Source: Paenibacillus ihbetae (GTDB lineage: Bacteria; Bacillota; Bacilli; Paenibacillales; Paenibacillaceae). From it: a stretch of DNA of 64,000 nt. A program made the position numbers and the translations under genes. The notes beneath the pieces were generated by a model. The model was not told the DNA's origin, searched no databases, and saw nothing but the letters and a program-made list of their open reading frames with translations. Positions 18,367 to 28,040 of this stretch are shown here, one piece after another. The first letter of the stretch is position 1. Each line of letters starts with the position of its first letter. The stretch lies in NCBI RefSeq assembly GCF_002741055.1, contig NZ_CP016809.1, forward strand, positions 2,750,501-2,814,500. Direction: 5' to 3'.

Positions 18367-18601
18367 GGATTCCTCTCCTTAATATCATCTAAGATTGCAT
18401 CTGTTATATTCTACCAGCGCCCAGCAGGTTCAGCAACAGAACGGCAGATGCCCAGCCACATTACACTCCTGGAGGCTCTGAGGCAGTCGCTGCCACTACA
18501 TATATCCTCAACTCATACGACCATGTCAAAACGCCACTCACTGTACTCGCCCAGCTACCTCTTAAGCAACCAAACCAATCACGCTCTCGGTACCCTCATC
18601 C

Positions 18602-19462
18602 CTACGGCCTGTACTGCCGACGATATTCCCTTGGCGACATGCCGACGGTCCGCTTGAACACTTTCCCGAAATGCGAGAAATTGCCGAATCCGGCATGCAA
18701 GGCGACATCCGTTACGGAATCGCCGGATTCGCGCAGCAGACGCTGTGCTTCTTTGATCCGCAGCAGATTCACGTAATCGCTGAAGGTAAAGCCTGTCATC
18801 TGTTTAAACAACCGGCTGAGGTAATACGGGCTGATCCGGAAGTCTTCGGCGACACCGGTCAAGGTGACGGGGCTTTGGTAGTGCCGGTTCAAATACTGCA
18901 CGATCGCCTGGGCTTTCGGATGAAGAGCCGGCTCGGTGTCCGCCGGGCGGACCTGGCCCAGATGCCGGCCCCGGTAAACTTGGAGCAGCAGCTCCAAAGC
19001 GCGATGTCGCAGCAGCTGGCCGCTCCCCGCTTGAGGGCGGATCATCTCGCCCACCATCTCGTCCACGATGCGCCGGATCGCTTCTCCTTCGGCGGTTGGA
19101 AGCCGCAGCAGGGGAACCTCCCAGCGGAAGGGCTCCAGCAGGCTCTCCTCGAGCTCGGGCGAAACCGATAAATCGCCGAATAAGCCTGGACTTATATACA
19201 GGACGACCCGGTCGTGGTCGGGCCGGCCGCTGTCCAGCGTCTTATGCACCGCATTCCGGTCGACGAATACGAGGTCCCCCGCCATCACTCTGTACGAGCG
19301 GTCCTTAATAAAGTAAATACGCTCCCCGGACAAGAGATAATACAGCTCGTAATGGTCATGAAGATGATCGGTCGCCATCGAGAAATACCCGATCCGGCGA
19401 TCATATTCAATATCCAGGTATCCGCCCGGATCGCGGTACTCCGCCTTGAACGGTCTCACCAT
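18602..19462 (-). CDS. AraC-family regulator with cupin sensor domain
   Basis: 286 aa. The N-terminal cupin (DHLHDHYELYYLLSGE) is the sugar-sensing type; the C-terminal region holds both HTH motifs (LTGVAEDFRISPYYLSRLF and VTDVALHAGFGNFSHFGKVF). GAGGGGGCGAGCGC leads into the ATG. It is divergent from the Gfo/Idh/MocA gene at 19591 across about 130 bp containing a cre-like site, so it probably activates that gene in response to a sugar or polyol. Confidence 0.87.
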   Translation of the reverse strand: MVRPFKAEYRDPGGYLDIEYDRRIGYFSMATDHLHDHYELYYLLSGERIYFIKDRSYRVMAGDLVFVDRNAVHKTLDSGRPDHDRVVLYISPGLFGDLSVSPELEESLLEPFRWEVPLLRLPTAEGEAIRRIVDEMVGEMIRPQAGSGQLLRHRALELLLQVYRGRHLGQVRPADTEPALHPKAQAIVQYLNRHYQSPVTLTGVAEDFRISPYYLSRLFKQMTGFTFSDYVNLLRIKEAQRLLRESGDSVTDVALHAGFGNFSHFGKVFKRTVGMSPREYRRQYRP

Positions 19463-19507
19463 GCGCTCGCCCCCTCTTGTTCTGAATTATAGCAAAATAT
19501 GCGGGGT

Positions 19508-19522
19508 TTGAAAGCGATTACG
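19508..19522 (+). promoter_or_regulatory. Candidate cre (CcpA operator)
   Basis: The 15 bases at 19508-19522 match the catabolite-responsive consensus WTGNAANCGNWNNCW at all but the last position. It lies between the divergent AraC and oxidoreductase genes, a sensible site for carbon catabolite control. The match is by eye only. Confidence 0.4.
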
Positions 19523-19590
19523 CATAAAATGCGGAGAAAGAAGTGTTCCCTTGTTATAGGCTTGAGCTATATTCAAGGAGGCGATTTAAG

Positions 19591-20880
19591 ATGAGCAGCA
19601 AAAAACGCTATGTCCTGGTCGGAACCGGCGGCCGGGCCGAATTTTTCTACGGTGCGCTGGCCGAGCATTTCCGCGATCAATCCGAGCTTGCGGCCTTTTG
19701 CGATATCAACCATACCCGCATGAACTATGCCAACCGGCTGCTTCGCGAGAAATATAATCACCCCGAGGTGCCAACCTACGGCGCCGATCAATTCGACCGG
19801 ATGATCGAAACGGAGAAGCCGGACTACGTCATCGTGACAAGCATTGACCGGACGCATCACAAGTACATTATCCGCGCCATGGAGCTCGGCTGCGACGTCG
19901 TAACGGAGAAGCCCATGACCGTCGATGAAGAGAAATGCCAAGCCATTCTGGATGCCGCCAAAAGGACGGGTCGAAACATCCGGGTCACCTTCAACTATCG
20001 CTATGCGCCCCATCATACCAAAGTGCGGGAGCTGATCATGAACGACACCATCGGCCAGGTGACATCGGTCCACTTCGAGTGGCTGCTCAATACGCGCCAC
20101 GGCGCGGACTATTTCCGCCGCTGGCACCGGGATAAGCGCAATAGCGGCGGGCTTCTCGTTCATAAATCCACCCATCATTTTGATCTGGTCAATTTCTGGA
20201 TCGGCTCTCAGCCGGAAACCGTGTTCGCTTTTGGCGATCTCATGTATTATGGAAGGGAGAATGCGGAAGCCCGCGGGGTAACGCAGTTCTACAACCGGGC
20301 GACCGGAAATCCGGTCGCCAAGGACGATCCCTTCGCGCTCCATTTGGATTCCAATGACCATCTGAAGGCGATGTATTTGGATGCGGAGCAAGAGGACGGC
20401 TACCAGCGGGATCAGAGCGTGTTCGGGGACGGCATTAATATCGAGGATACGATGGGCGTTCTCGTCCGCTACCGCAACAAAGCCATCCTGACCTATTCCT
20501 TGGTCGCCTACCAGCCATGGGAGGGATACCGCCTTGCCATCAATGGGACCAAGGGCCGGATCGAGATGTCGGTCATCGAGCAGTCCTACGTCAACTCGGG
20601 AGGCGATAAGAAGCTGGAAGGCGCGTTGAAAGGTAAAAGCCTGCGCGTCCTTCCGATTTTCGGGGCTCCGTATGAAGTTGAGGTTGAAGAAAAGGCAGGC
20701 GGCCACGGCGGCGGCGACCCGGTTCTGCTGAACGATCTGTTCGGTGAGGCCGTGGAGGATCCATTCCACCGCGCCGCCAATCATATCGATGGGGCCCGAT
20801 CGATCCTCACGGGAATTGCAGCCAACCGCGCCATCGCAACTGGTATGCCGGTTCATATTCATAGCCTGGTCCGCTTCTAG
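19591..20880 (+). CDS. Gfo/Idh/MocA-family oxidoreductase
   Basis: A 429-aa NAD(P)-dependent dehydrogenase-like protein. The N-terminal Rossmann motif is GTGGRAEFF and the conserved EKP motif (VTEKPMTVDE) lies near residue 100. It is longer than average for the family, with an insertion in the C-terminal domain. AAGGAGGCGATTTAAG sets the ATG at 19591; the frame extends upstream without an RBS. Substrate unknown; sugar acids, inositols or glycosides are common. It faces the AraC gene and shares a bidirectional terminator with the convergent oxidoreductase. Confidence 0.87.
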   Translation: MSSKKRYVLVGTGGRAEFFYGALAEHFRDQSELAAFCDINHTRMNYANRLLREKYNHPEVPTYGADQFDRMIETEKPDYVIVTSIDRTHHKYIIRAMELGCDVVTEKPMTVDEEKCQAILDAAKRTGRNIRVTFNYRYAPHHTKVRELIMNDTIGQVTSVHFEWLLNTRHGADYFRRWHRDKRNSGGLLVHKSTHHFDLVNFWIGSQPETVFAFGDLMYYGRENAEARGVTQFYNRATGNPVAKDDPFALHLDSNDHLKAMYLDAEQEDGYQRDQSVFGDGINIEDTMGVLVRYRNKAILTYSLVAYQPWEGYRLAINGTKGRIEMSVIEQSYVNSGGDKKLEGALKGKSLRVLPIFGAPYEVEVEEKAGGHGGGDPVLLNDLFGEAVEDPFHRAANHIDGARSILTGIAANRAIATGMPVHIHSLVRF

Positions 20881-20888
20881 GAGCGCAC

Positions 20889-20934
20889 AAAAAGGCCGGT
20901 CTTATGGATCTAGGATCCTAAGACCGGCCTTTTT
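20889..20934. terminator. Bidirectional terminator between convergent oxidoreductase genes
   Basis: A 16-bp perfect stem (20889-20904 with 20919-20934), extended by an inner GGATC/GATCC helix. A-tract on one side and T-tract on the other give U-tails in both directions. It lies between the stops at 20880 and 20946. Confidence 0.9.
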
Positions 20935-20945
20935 CTATGTTCTTA

Positions 20946-21965
20946 TTACAGCTTCACGATTTTGCCGGTAGCCTGGGATTCGAACGCGCCCAGAATTACG
21001 TTGAGCGAACGGAGACCTTCTTCGCCGGAAATCCGCGGAGGCGTATTGGTCAGGATGCACTCCACGAACTCGTCGATAACGCCGCTCGGCACCTGCTTCT
21101 CGTTCGTTGCCATCGCACCGACTTTATATGTCTCAACCGTGCCGTCGGTCAGCTCAACGATCACTTCGTCGCCATGAACCGTACCGATCTTCATGGCGCC
21201 CTTCTCGCACCAGAGCACGGTGCCGTTGTCGCCGGCCCGGTAATGCGTCCAGCTCGCCATCAAGGTGCCTACGGCCCCGCTCTTCATGCGCACGATACAA
21301 GTGGCATTGTCGTCCACGTCGGTGCCTTCTTTATGAACCGTACCGATGAAGCCGGCAACTTCCACGATTTCATCGTTCAGCAAGTAACGAATGAAGTCGG
21401 ATTTGTGCACGCCGAGGTCGCCCATGGCGCCCATAACCGCTTCCTCCTTGCGGAAGAACCAGCTGTCGCGTCCGTCCAAGCTCCATCCCTCCGGACCGCC
21501 ATGGCCGAAGGATGTACGGAAAGTCAGCACTTTGCCAAGCTTGCCGGAGTCCAGAATTTCCTTCGCCTTCACATGCGGAGGCATCAAGCGCTGGTTGTGT
21601 CCGACCATCAGGTAAACGCCGTTCTTTCGGGCAGCCTCGATCATCTGCTCCCCTTCTTCGGCATTGGAAGCCATCGGCTTCTCGACCAGCACATGCAGGC
21701 CGGCGTTAGCTGCCGCAATCGTCATTGGCGCATGCAGATAGTTTGGCGTACATACGCTGACGGCATCCAGCTTTTCATTCTTCAGCAGCTCCTGGTAGTC
21801 CGTGTACGCCGTGCCGCCGTACTGGGCCGCCATTTCTTCGGCACGCTCCTTCACCGGGTCGGCGAAAGCTACCAGCTCCACGTTCTCATTGTTGGCATAC
21901 TCAGGAATATGTCTGCGCTGGGCGATCGCGCCGCAGCCGAATACAGCTACTCTAATTTTGCTCAT
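20946..21965 (-). CDS. Gfo/Idh/MocA-family oxidoreductase
   Basis: A 339-aa enzyme with Rossmann motif GCGAIAQRR and the catalytic EKP motif (VEKPMASN), then a GHNQRLMPPH segment typical of the family. GGAAAAGGAGAATTGTTC fixes the ATG at 21965; the longer frame to 22076 would overlap the preceding gene. It follows the isomerase/epimerase gene after 35 bp, so the two form an operon, as in inositol-like or rare-sugar degradation. Substrate not determinable. Confidence 0.88.
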   Translation of the reverse strand: MSKIRVAVFGCGAIAQRRHIPEYANNENVELVAFADPVKERAEEMAAQYGGTAYTDYQELLKNEKLDAVSVCTPNYLHAPMTIAAANAGLHVLVEKPMASNAEEGEQMIEAARKNGVYLMVGHNQRLMPPHVKAKEILDSGKLGKVLTFRTSFGHGGPEGWSLDGRDSWFFRKEEAVMGAMGDLGVHKSDFIRYLLNDEIVEVAGFIGTVHKEGTDVDDNATCIVRMKSGAVGTLMASWTHYRAGDNGTVLWCEKGAMKIGTVHGDEVIVELTDGTVETYKVGAMATNEKQVPSGVIDEFVECILTNTPPRISGEEGLRSLNVILGAFESQATGKIVKL

Positions 21966-22000
21966 GAACAATTCTCCTTTTCCTCGTTCTCGGGTTCGAA

Positions 22001-22774
22001 TTAAAATTGGTTCAGATAGTTCTGCTTCAGCCAGTTCATGCTGTTCTCCACGCTTTGGAGCGGCGGATTCTGGCATACGTCCTGCTCAACGATCAGCCAT
22101 TCCGTGCCTGCGTCGGATGCAGCTTGAATGACGCCCGGCAAGTTCACGTCGCCTTGGCTAAGCTCCAGCGTCTTCATGTTGCCCTCTTCATCCTTGCTGA
22201 AGTCCTTCAGATGGAGAAGCGGCAGACGGCCGGCATATTTCGGAATATAGGCAAGCGGGTCCTGCCCGGCAAATTGTACCCAGCATACGTCCATTTCCAC
22301 TTGCACAGCTTCAGGAGAGGTTGCCGCATACATGGCATCAAATACGAAAGCTCCATCCACTTTATCTTCAAATTCAAATGCATGGTTATGATAACCGAAG
22401 ATGAGACCCTGCTTGCGGGCTTCCGCCCCTACCTCTTCCAGGAACGCGAACAGCTCCTTCCAATCCTCGGCATTCTCGCGGTCCTCCGGAGCGACGTATG
22501 GACACATCATGTATTTCGCGCCGATCGTCTTCAGGTAATCGATCTCCTTCTGCAGATCCTCGCGAAGCAGATGCAGGCCGACGTGGCTGCCGATCGCTTT
22601 CAGCCCGAGCTCTTGGAGAAGCGTTTTCATTTCTTCGGCGGGAATGTCTCCATAGCCTGCAAATTCAACACCTTCATAACCCAATTCCGCCACCTTGCGG
22701 AGCGTACCGCGGAAATCCTGTGCCGTCTCGTCGCGCAGCGTGTACATTTGCAAACCGATATTCATTCTTCTCAT
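22001..22774 (-). CDS. Sugar phosphate isomerase/epimerase (xylose isomerase-like TIM barrel)
   Basis: 258 aa, AP endonuclease family 2/IolE-like barrel. Metal and substrate residues appear in GYHNHAFEF, EMDVCWV, LHLKDFS and the final IVEQD. GAGGTG lies 9 bases from the ATG at 22774, preferred over 22786 and 22765. It heads a two-gene operon with the oxidoreductase at 20946 and is divergent from the AraC gene at 22917. Likely a cytoplasmic step in sugar or polyol catabolism; exact reaction unknown. Confidence 0.87.
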   Translation of the reverse strand: MRRMNIGLQMYTLRDETAQDFRGTLRKVAELGYEGVEFAGYGDIPAEEMKTLLQELGLKAIGSHVGLHLLREDLQKEIDYLKTIGAKYMMCPYVAPEDRENAEDWKELFAFLEEVGAEARKQGLIFGYHNHAFEFEDKVDGAFVFDAMYAATSPEAVQVEMDVCWVQFAGQDPLAYIPKYAGRLPLLHLKDFSKDEEGNMKTLELSQGDVNLPGVIQAASDAGTEWLIVEQDVCQNPPLQSVENSMNWLKQNYLNQF

Positions 22775-22916
22775 GATTTGGCGCACCTCGATTCAAAATT
22801 TGGGTTAATGCTCAATCTGCTACTATCATACAAGGAAATGGGCTAAAATGAACATAAACAATATGGCTGCAACATGAACTATCTGCTTATATTTTTCACT
22901 GGAGGTTTTGGCCATC

Positions 22917-23735
22917 ATGGATGCAAGACTGCTGATCTGCGACTATTCGTACCACTTCCAGCAATTCAGCAACAGCCATCGGGGCGGCTTGAGTAACTAT
23001 TTGTTTCGTCTTCAGACGGAAGGATCCTGTGAGGTGTACTGCAACGGAATCGTCCACCATGTGCAGGGGGGAGATCTGCTGCTGCTGAAGCCCGGCGACG
23101 AGTACGAACTGCGTGTCAAGGACGGCGGCGGGGAAGGCCGCGTGTCCAGCGGGGATTATTTCATATTTTGCGATGGGGCATGGATCGATGCGTGGTGGGG
23201 CCGCATGCAGCGCCCGGTCGTCAGCCGGATCGGGCTGGATGATCATCTGCTCGGACTATGGAGACATCTGCTCTTGGAGAAACGGCGCGGAATGGACGGG
23301 GAGAACGACGAGATGACAGGCTACCTGCTGCGCGGGCTGTGCCTCAGCCTGGATCGCGCCATTACCGAGACGAAGCCGGCCGACCGCCTCGCCTTTACTG
23401 CCCTCCGGCTGAAGCGGTTTGTAGAGGAACATGCCACGGTTACCTTTAAGCTGGAGGATGCGGCAAAGCATGTCGGCCTAAGCCTGTCGCGGGCGGTCAA
23501 GCTGTTCAAGGAGTACTACGGCAAGACGATGATTCAATATGCTTTGGAAATCCGCCTCAACGCCGCCGTTGAGCGGATCAAATACAGCACGATGACGCTG
23601 GAGGAAATCGCCGAAACGTCCGGGTTCGCCAGCTATTCTTACTTTCACCGCGTCTTTCGCGCCAACTACGGCATGTCGCCGGTAAAATTCCGGGAAGCCG
23701 CCACCGTCCCGGCGAGTCCCGAACGCCTCACTTGA
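22917..23735 (+). CDS. AraC-family regulator with cupin domain
   Basis: 272 aa. An N-terminal cupin-like sensor (HVQGGDLLLLKPGDEY) is followed by AraC HTH motifs (LEDAAKHVGLSLSRAVKLF and LEEIAETSGFASYSYFHRVF). GGAGG at 22901 is 11 bases from the ATG at 22917; the in-frame TTG at 22908 is too close. It is divergent from the isomerase-oxidoreductase operon and is its most likely regulator. Confidence 0.87.
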   Translation: MDARLLICDYSYHFQQFSNSHRGGLSNYLFRLQTEGSCEVYCNGIVHHVQGGDLLLLKPGDEYELRVKDGGGEGRVSSGDYFIFCDGAWIDAWWGRMQRPVVSRIGLDDHLLGLWRHLLLEKRRGMDGENDEMTGYLLRGLCLSLDRAITETKPADRLAFTALRLKRFVEEHATVTFKLEDAAKHVGLSLSRAVKLFKEYYGKTMIQYALEIRLNAAVERIKYSTMTLEEIAETSGFASYSYFHRVFRANYGMSPVKFREAATVPASPERLT

Positions 23736-23764
23736 GTGTATTATTCAACGTAAGCTTATAAGCA

Positions 23765-23828
23765 TTCTTCAACCCACTTGCAGCAGCCTACGAGAATTCC
23801 TCAACCAACTGGCGGCGGCCTATGGGAT
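23765..23828. repeat. Two tandem 32-bp degenerate repeats
   Basis: Units 23765-23796 and 23797-23828 match at 24 of 32 positions (shared TCAACC and GCCTA cores). They fill the gap between convergent AraC and N-acetyltransferase genes. No stem-loop or gene assigned. Confidence 0.5.
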
Positions 23829-23835
23829 TTGCCTT

Positions 23836-24705
23836 CTATGAAAACGAGGTTGCATTGTCCTTCCATATATCCACTCCCAGCTGCCGGAGAACGTTTACCG
23901 CCTCTTCTACCGGCAGCTTAGGGAGTTTAAATTCTTGATCGATGACTTCACGTAATTCCCCTAGATCCGACAATATCCGCTTCTCGACCGTTCCATCGCG
24001 ATCCCGGATGCTCAATACATGGTTGACCAGGGACAACGAGCGCTGCTGATCCAGCTGCCAAAGCTGGCAGCGCAAAGACGAAGTAAACAAATCATTCGGC
24101 TTGAAATATTGCTGTATGGCAGGCTGGAAATCGTCAAATTGATAGGTTTTTCTCGGATCGAAGGTCCACAAGAGATCCGTGAGCAGCTTACCGTCCACAT
24201 ACCGATGATACGTATAGGTACCCGGTTCATCGGCAGGACGAAGCCTTACTTCAATACCGGCATACGCTGACACGTAATCAGGCTCGCTCATCAAACGAAC
24301 CGGCTGAAAGAATGGTGCCGCATTGCCGCAATCCACATACACCTCTTCCTCTTCATGAGGAAGCTGAACAAGCAAACCGACATGAGTCCCTCCGAGTAAG
24401 GCATAGCGACTGCGAAAGCCAAGCTCGGTCAACAGCCGATGAAGGCTGCTGTTGATCATGTAGCAGGTTCCCCCCATATTGAACTGCAGCAGCTGGTTTA
24501 CGAATCTCTCCGCGTCTTGCTCAAGCCGGCCTTGTTGATGATACTCGCGGAACCGGAGCAGGGTGCTGATATTCTCAAATGGAATCCGGTTAAGATGCGC
24601 CGTACAGATTTCAGTTAAATACGCATGTGAAGGCTCCCTTAAAGGAACTTGAATATATTGCAGATAATTGGCGGCCCATTGAGGCAATCGTTCTTGATTG
24701 ATCAC
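23836..24705 (-). CDS. Arylamine N-acetyltransferase
   Basis: 289 aa from a GTG at 24705 preceded by AGGAGACGG; the longer frame to 24819 has no RBS and would add 38 atypical residues. The Cys-His-Asp triad is visible: Cys81 (GGTC), His108 (GGTHVG) and Asp125 (YVDCG), and the RIPFENIS segment is characteristic. These enzymes move an acetyl group from acetyl-CoA to arylamines or hydrazines in the cytoplasm. Transcribed alone. Confidence 0.88.
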   Translation of the reverse strand: MINQERLPQWAANYLQYIQVPLREPSHAYLTEICTAHLNRIPFENISTLLRFREYHQQGRLEQDAERFVNQLLQFNMGGTCYMINSSLHRLLTELGFRSRYALLGGTHVGLLVQLPHEEEEVYVDCGNAAPFFQPVRLMSEPDYVSAYAGIEVRLRPADEPGTYTYHRYVDGKLLTDLLWTFDPRKTYQFDDFQPAIQQYFKPNDLFTSSLRCQLWQLDQQRSLSLVNHVLSIRDRDGTVEKRILSDLGELREVIDQEFKLPKLPVEEAVNVLRQLGVDIWKDNATSFS

Positions 24706-24849
24706 GATGATCCGTCTCCTCTCTCCAATTTTGCAAGGTATATTCTTTATTTTAAGAACCCTCCATTGAAAAGCGTCATGCAAACGTCTAAAAAACGGAT
24801 ACCAAAAAAGTCTTAGCAAAGCAAGACTTCCCTTACGACTAAAGTCTGA

Positions 24850-25906
24850 TCACTCAGCTCCGTCACTCATCGCTCTCTCATGATTTAACAGCCACTGCTT
24901 GCGGGACAATCCCCCGCCGTAACCGCCTAATTCACCATTCGCATTGATCACGCGGTGACAGGGTATGACAATCGCGAGCTGATTCGCTCCATTCGCCTGG
25001 GCAACAGCTCGGTAAGCGGTCGGCCTTCCCATCGTTGCCGCGATTTCACCATACGATGACGTTTGGCCGGCAGGAATTTGTAATAACCGATTCCAGACCT
25101 CTTGTTGAAAGGGCGATCCCAAAAGGCGCAAGGGGGTTTTAAACGCCTCTAATTTCCCGTCAAAATACTCGCCCAATTCGCGCTCAATCGAACGGAGGGG
25201 AGCCGTGCAGCCTGGAATGATTGCCGCATTCGTTCTCCGCCGAAGGCGTTCAACCTCGCGCTCCAGCCCCCTGCGATCGACGAATTCAAGCAAATATAAC
25301 GCTTCCTCGTCCGCAATCCCGATCATCGGCCCAAGACGCGTGTCCAGCCAGGAAGCTCTTAACATGCGGTGCTGGCCGGACCGGGTAGGCGCTGCGCCCA
25401 TAATCCGGGAAAAGGCATCCCGAAAGCCGCTGCTGGATTCGTAACCGGCCGTGAGCTGGGCATCGATGACGGCATGTCCCTCCCGGATCTGCTTCAAGGC
25501 AAGCCCCATCCGCCTGGCCCTTGCATACTCGACAAAAGTCATCCCGAACCGCTTTTTGAATTGGCGTCTTGCCGTTGAGGCATCCACCGACAGCTCCTGA
25601 AAATCCCGGTTGGTCCATCTTTTCTCAGGGTTCGCCTCCACCGCGTCTACAAGCAGCCGCACCAGATCGGACACCTGATTGGGATGCGAAAGCGGCCGGC
25701 ATCGTTTGCAAGGCCTGAAGGAAGCAAGCAGCGCTTCTTCAGCCGTTCCGAAAAACTCAATTCTCGATCTTAGGTTTCCTTGCCGGGCATGTCGGACGGC
25801 AGAATACGCCGGTTGTCTTGACGCCTACGTAGAAGACGCCCTCGTATTCCGACTTCTTCTCCAGCAGCGCCTGGTAATATTCCTGTTGATTCGAGGCTGA
25901 TATCAT
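24850..25906 (-). pseudogene. ada: ada-type methylated-DNA repair gene, broken by one frameshift
   Basis: Two adjacent frames together give a complete Ada. The first (25906-25757, ATG behind GGGAGG) has the methyl-phosphotriester domain Cys pair in GVFCRPTC and stops after KPKIEN. Beyond a two-base deficit the other frame continues with EFFGTAEE, the second zinc Cys pair (PCKRC), an AraC-type HTH, and the alkyltransferase domain with IPCHRV near 24960. All catalytic and zinc cysteines are intact. Ada repairs O6-methylguanine and activates the adaptive response. The lesion may be a recent mutation or a sequencing error; an ATG-started distal fragment could still give the alkyltransferase alone. 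Confidence 0.85.
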
Positions 25907-26106
25907 GCAAAATTCCTCCCGTATCCTATGTTCGCAAACCATGTGCGACAGCGGTTCATGTTATGAGCTGCTTTGCTTTGGTGTAATCCTGGGCAACTGC
26001 ACCTGTCATTGTGTTCTCATTATATTTCTTTTGCGAGCATGACATCGCCGAAAATCGAGCATGAATTTTTAAAAAATCATCAGACGTTGAATCTACCGGT
26101 ATCGAC

Positions 26107-26138
26107 AAAAAACCCTCTTCCGATCAATCGGTAGAGGG
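26107..26138 (-). terminator. Rho-independent terminator of the 26-29 kb ABC operon
   Basis: A 12-bp stem with one mismatch (26113-26124 with 26127-26138), followed on the minus strand by six uridines. It ends leftward transcription about 90 bp after the last permease stop. Confidence 0.8.
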
Positions 26139-26226
26139 CTTCAAGCTGCTTATGAAATGGAACTTGTCAAACAAATCGGTTGCTTTCCCCGCTGCGCGGT
26201 AGAGCATGCTCTCCCTTGCAGCTGGC

Positions 26227-27096
26227 TTAACCTTTAATCGATCCGGCCACCATGCCCTTCATGATCTGCTCTTGCAGGATCAGGTAAGCGACAATGGTCG
26301 GGATGACCGCGATGGCCATAGCGCCCATCGTCAGTGCATAATCCGTACCGAAGCCGTCAGAGAAAAGCGACAGGCTGAGCGGCAGCGTCTTTAGCGCCTG
26401 GGTGTTGATAAAGACGAGCGCGAAGGAGAAGTCATTCCAGAACCGCAGGAACGCCAGTATCGAAATGGTGGCCACGATCGGCATACAGAGCGGAAGAATC
26501 ATTCTGCCGAAGATTCCCCACCAGCCGCTGCCATCGATCATGGCCGCTTCCTCGATCTCCCTTGGAATCGACGACATATACGCCATCGACAGGAAGATCG
26601 CGATCGGCAGCTCGAACGCCGTATAGGGAAGAATGAGCGCCCCGTACGTATCGAGCAGGCCGATGTTCTTCATCATTATGAACAGCGGAACAAGCGTACT
26701 GTGAATCGGGATTAGCAGGCCTGTCGTGAACAGAACCACGACGGCCTTTTTGAACGGGAACTGGAATCTGGACAGCACATAGGCAGCAAGTACGCTGAGC
26801 AGAATCGTCAGGGCGACGGATATAATGGTCACCACGGTCGAATTCAGCATCGCGCGGCCCATATTTCCAAGCTCCCACGCCCGGAATATGTTCTCTGACA
26901 TCCATTCCTTCGGCAGGCCGTAAGGATTGGTGAAGAAATCCTGATTGGATTTAAACGCGCTCGTAAAAAGCCAGTACAGGGGGTAGAGCGTAAGAATGGC
27001 GTAACCAAGCAGCAGCAGTTTGACGAACCCGGATAATCCCTTCATGATGGTTCTCTTGCCCGAAGCGATTCCGGTTCCGGTTGTCTGTAAGTTCAT
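26227..27096 (-). CDS. CUT1 sugar ABC transporter permease (MalG-like)
   Basis: 289 aa, six predicted membrane spans and an EAA loop (EEAAMIDGSG) near residue 195. AAGGAGCGAGCGAC precedes the ATG. It is 18 bp from the upstream permease gene, so part of the same operon. It would form the membrane channel with that subunit and an ATPase supplied from elsewhere. Confidence 0.9.
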   Translation of the reverse strand: MNLQTTGTGIASGKRTIMKGLSGFVKLLLLGYAILTLYPLYWLFTSAFKSNQDFFTNPYGLPKEWMSENIFRAWELGNMGRAMLNSTVVTIISVALTILLSVLAAYVLSRFQFPFKKAVVVLFTTGLLIPIHSTLVPLFIMMKNIGLLDTYGALILPYTAFELPIAIFLSMAYMSSIPREIEEAAMIDGSGWWGIFGRMILPLCMPIVATISILAFLRFWNDFSFALVFINTQALKTLPLSLSLFSDGFGTDYALTMGAMAIAVIPTIVAYLILQEQIMKGMVAGSIKG

Positions 27097-27114
27097 GTCG
27101 CTCGCTCCTTCCTG

Positions 27115-27990
27115 TTAACTTGACTTTCTGCGCGTTGCAAAATAGTTGATGGCGATCAGGATCGCGCTGACAATCATGATCATGGTGGATACGGCCGAGC
27201 CGTAACCGTAACGATAGACGCTGAACGTGCTGTTGTACATGTAGGTGGCAAGCAGCTCCGTCGATTGCGCCGGTCCGCCGCCTGTCATGACGATAACATG
27301 GTCGAACGCCTTCAGGCTTCCCGAGATACAAAGCACGATGGTAACGACGACCGTGCTCCAGATCATTGGCAGCGTAATGTTTTTCAGCTTGTTCCAGCCC
27401 GAGGATCCGTCGATTTTGGCCGCGTCATGAATCTCCGGGGAGATGTTCTGCAGCGCTGCGATAAAGATGACCAGGTATGGCCCGACGTTGGCCCAGTTGA
27501 TCGGAATCGAGATCGCCAGCATATTCACCTTCGGATCGGACAACCAGGCCCGGGTCCACGATTCCAATCCAAGCATCTCCAGCACATGGTTCGCGATTCC
27601 GAACTGCGGATGATAGATGTACCCCCAGATGAGGCCGACAACCACCGTCGAGAGAACCATCGGCATAAACACGGCCGAACGGATGAACCGGCTGAAGAAC
27701 GAATTTTTGAACAAGACGATCGCCAGAACCAACGCGATCGGCACCTGACCGATGATCGAGGACACCACCAGGATCAGGTTGTTGCGAAGTGCCCGCCAGA
27801 AGATCGGATCCTTGAACATCTCTTTATAATTATCAAGTCCGATAAACGTGGCTTCACCAAACCCTTTCCAGCTGAAAAATCCGTAATAGGCCGACCAGAA
27901 CACCGGGATGATGACAAATATCAGAAACAACAGAAGCGCAGGAAGAAGCGCTATGGCTATAAATCCTTTGCTTCTCATCGCTGTAGGCAT
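27115..27990 (-). CDS. CUT1 sugar ABC transporter permease (MalF/UgpA-like)
   Basis: 291 aa with six membrane spans and the loop HDAAKIDGSS (EAA-type) near residue 195. GGAGGAGGAGG before the ATG gives a very strong translation start. Between the binding protein (28041) and the MalG-like permease. Substrate unknown, likely an oligosaccharide. Confidence 0.9.
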   Translation of the reverse strand: MPTAMRSKGFIAIALLPALLLFLIFVIIPVFWSAYYGFFSWKGFGEATFIGLDNYKEMFKDPIFWRALRNNLILVVSSIIGQVPIALVLAIVLFKNSFFSRFIRSAVFMPMVLSTVVVGLIWGYIYHPQFGIANHVLEMLGLESWTRAWLSDPKVNMLAISIPINWANVGPYLVIFIAALQNISPEIHDAAKIDGSSGWNKLKNITLPMIWSTVVVTIVLCISGSLKAFDHVIVMTGGGPAQSTELLATYMYNSTFSVYRYGYGSAVSTMIMIVSAILIAINYFATRRKSS

Positions 27991-28040
27991 GGCAGCCTCC
28001 TCCTCCTATCCTTATCCTTTAGCATGTTCAGGGCTGTAAT

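Noticed and set aside
19573..20862. 429-codon minus-strand frame opposite the oxidoreductase at 19591
   Set aside because: Antisense shadow of a clear Gfo/Idh/MocA gene with a good RBS.
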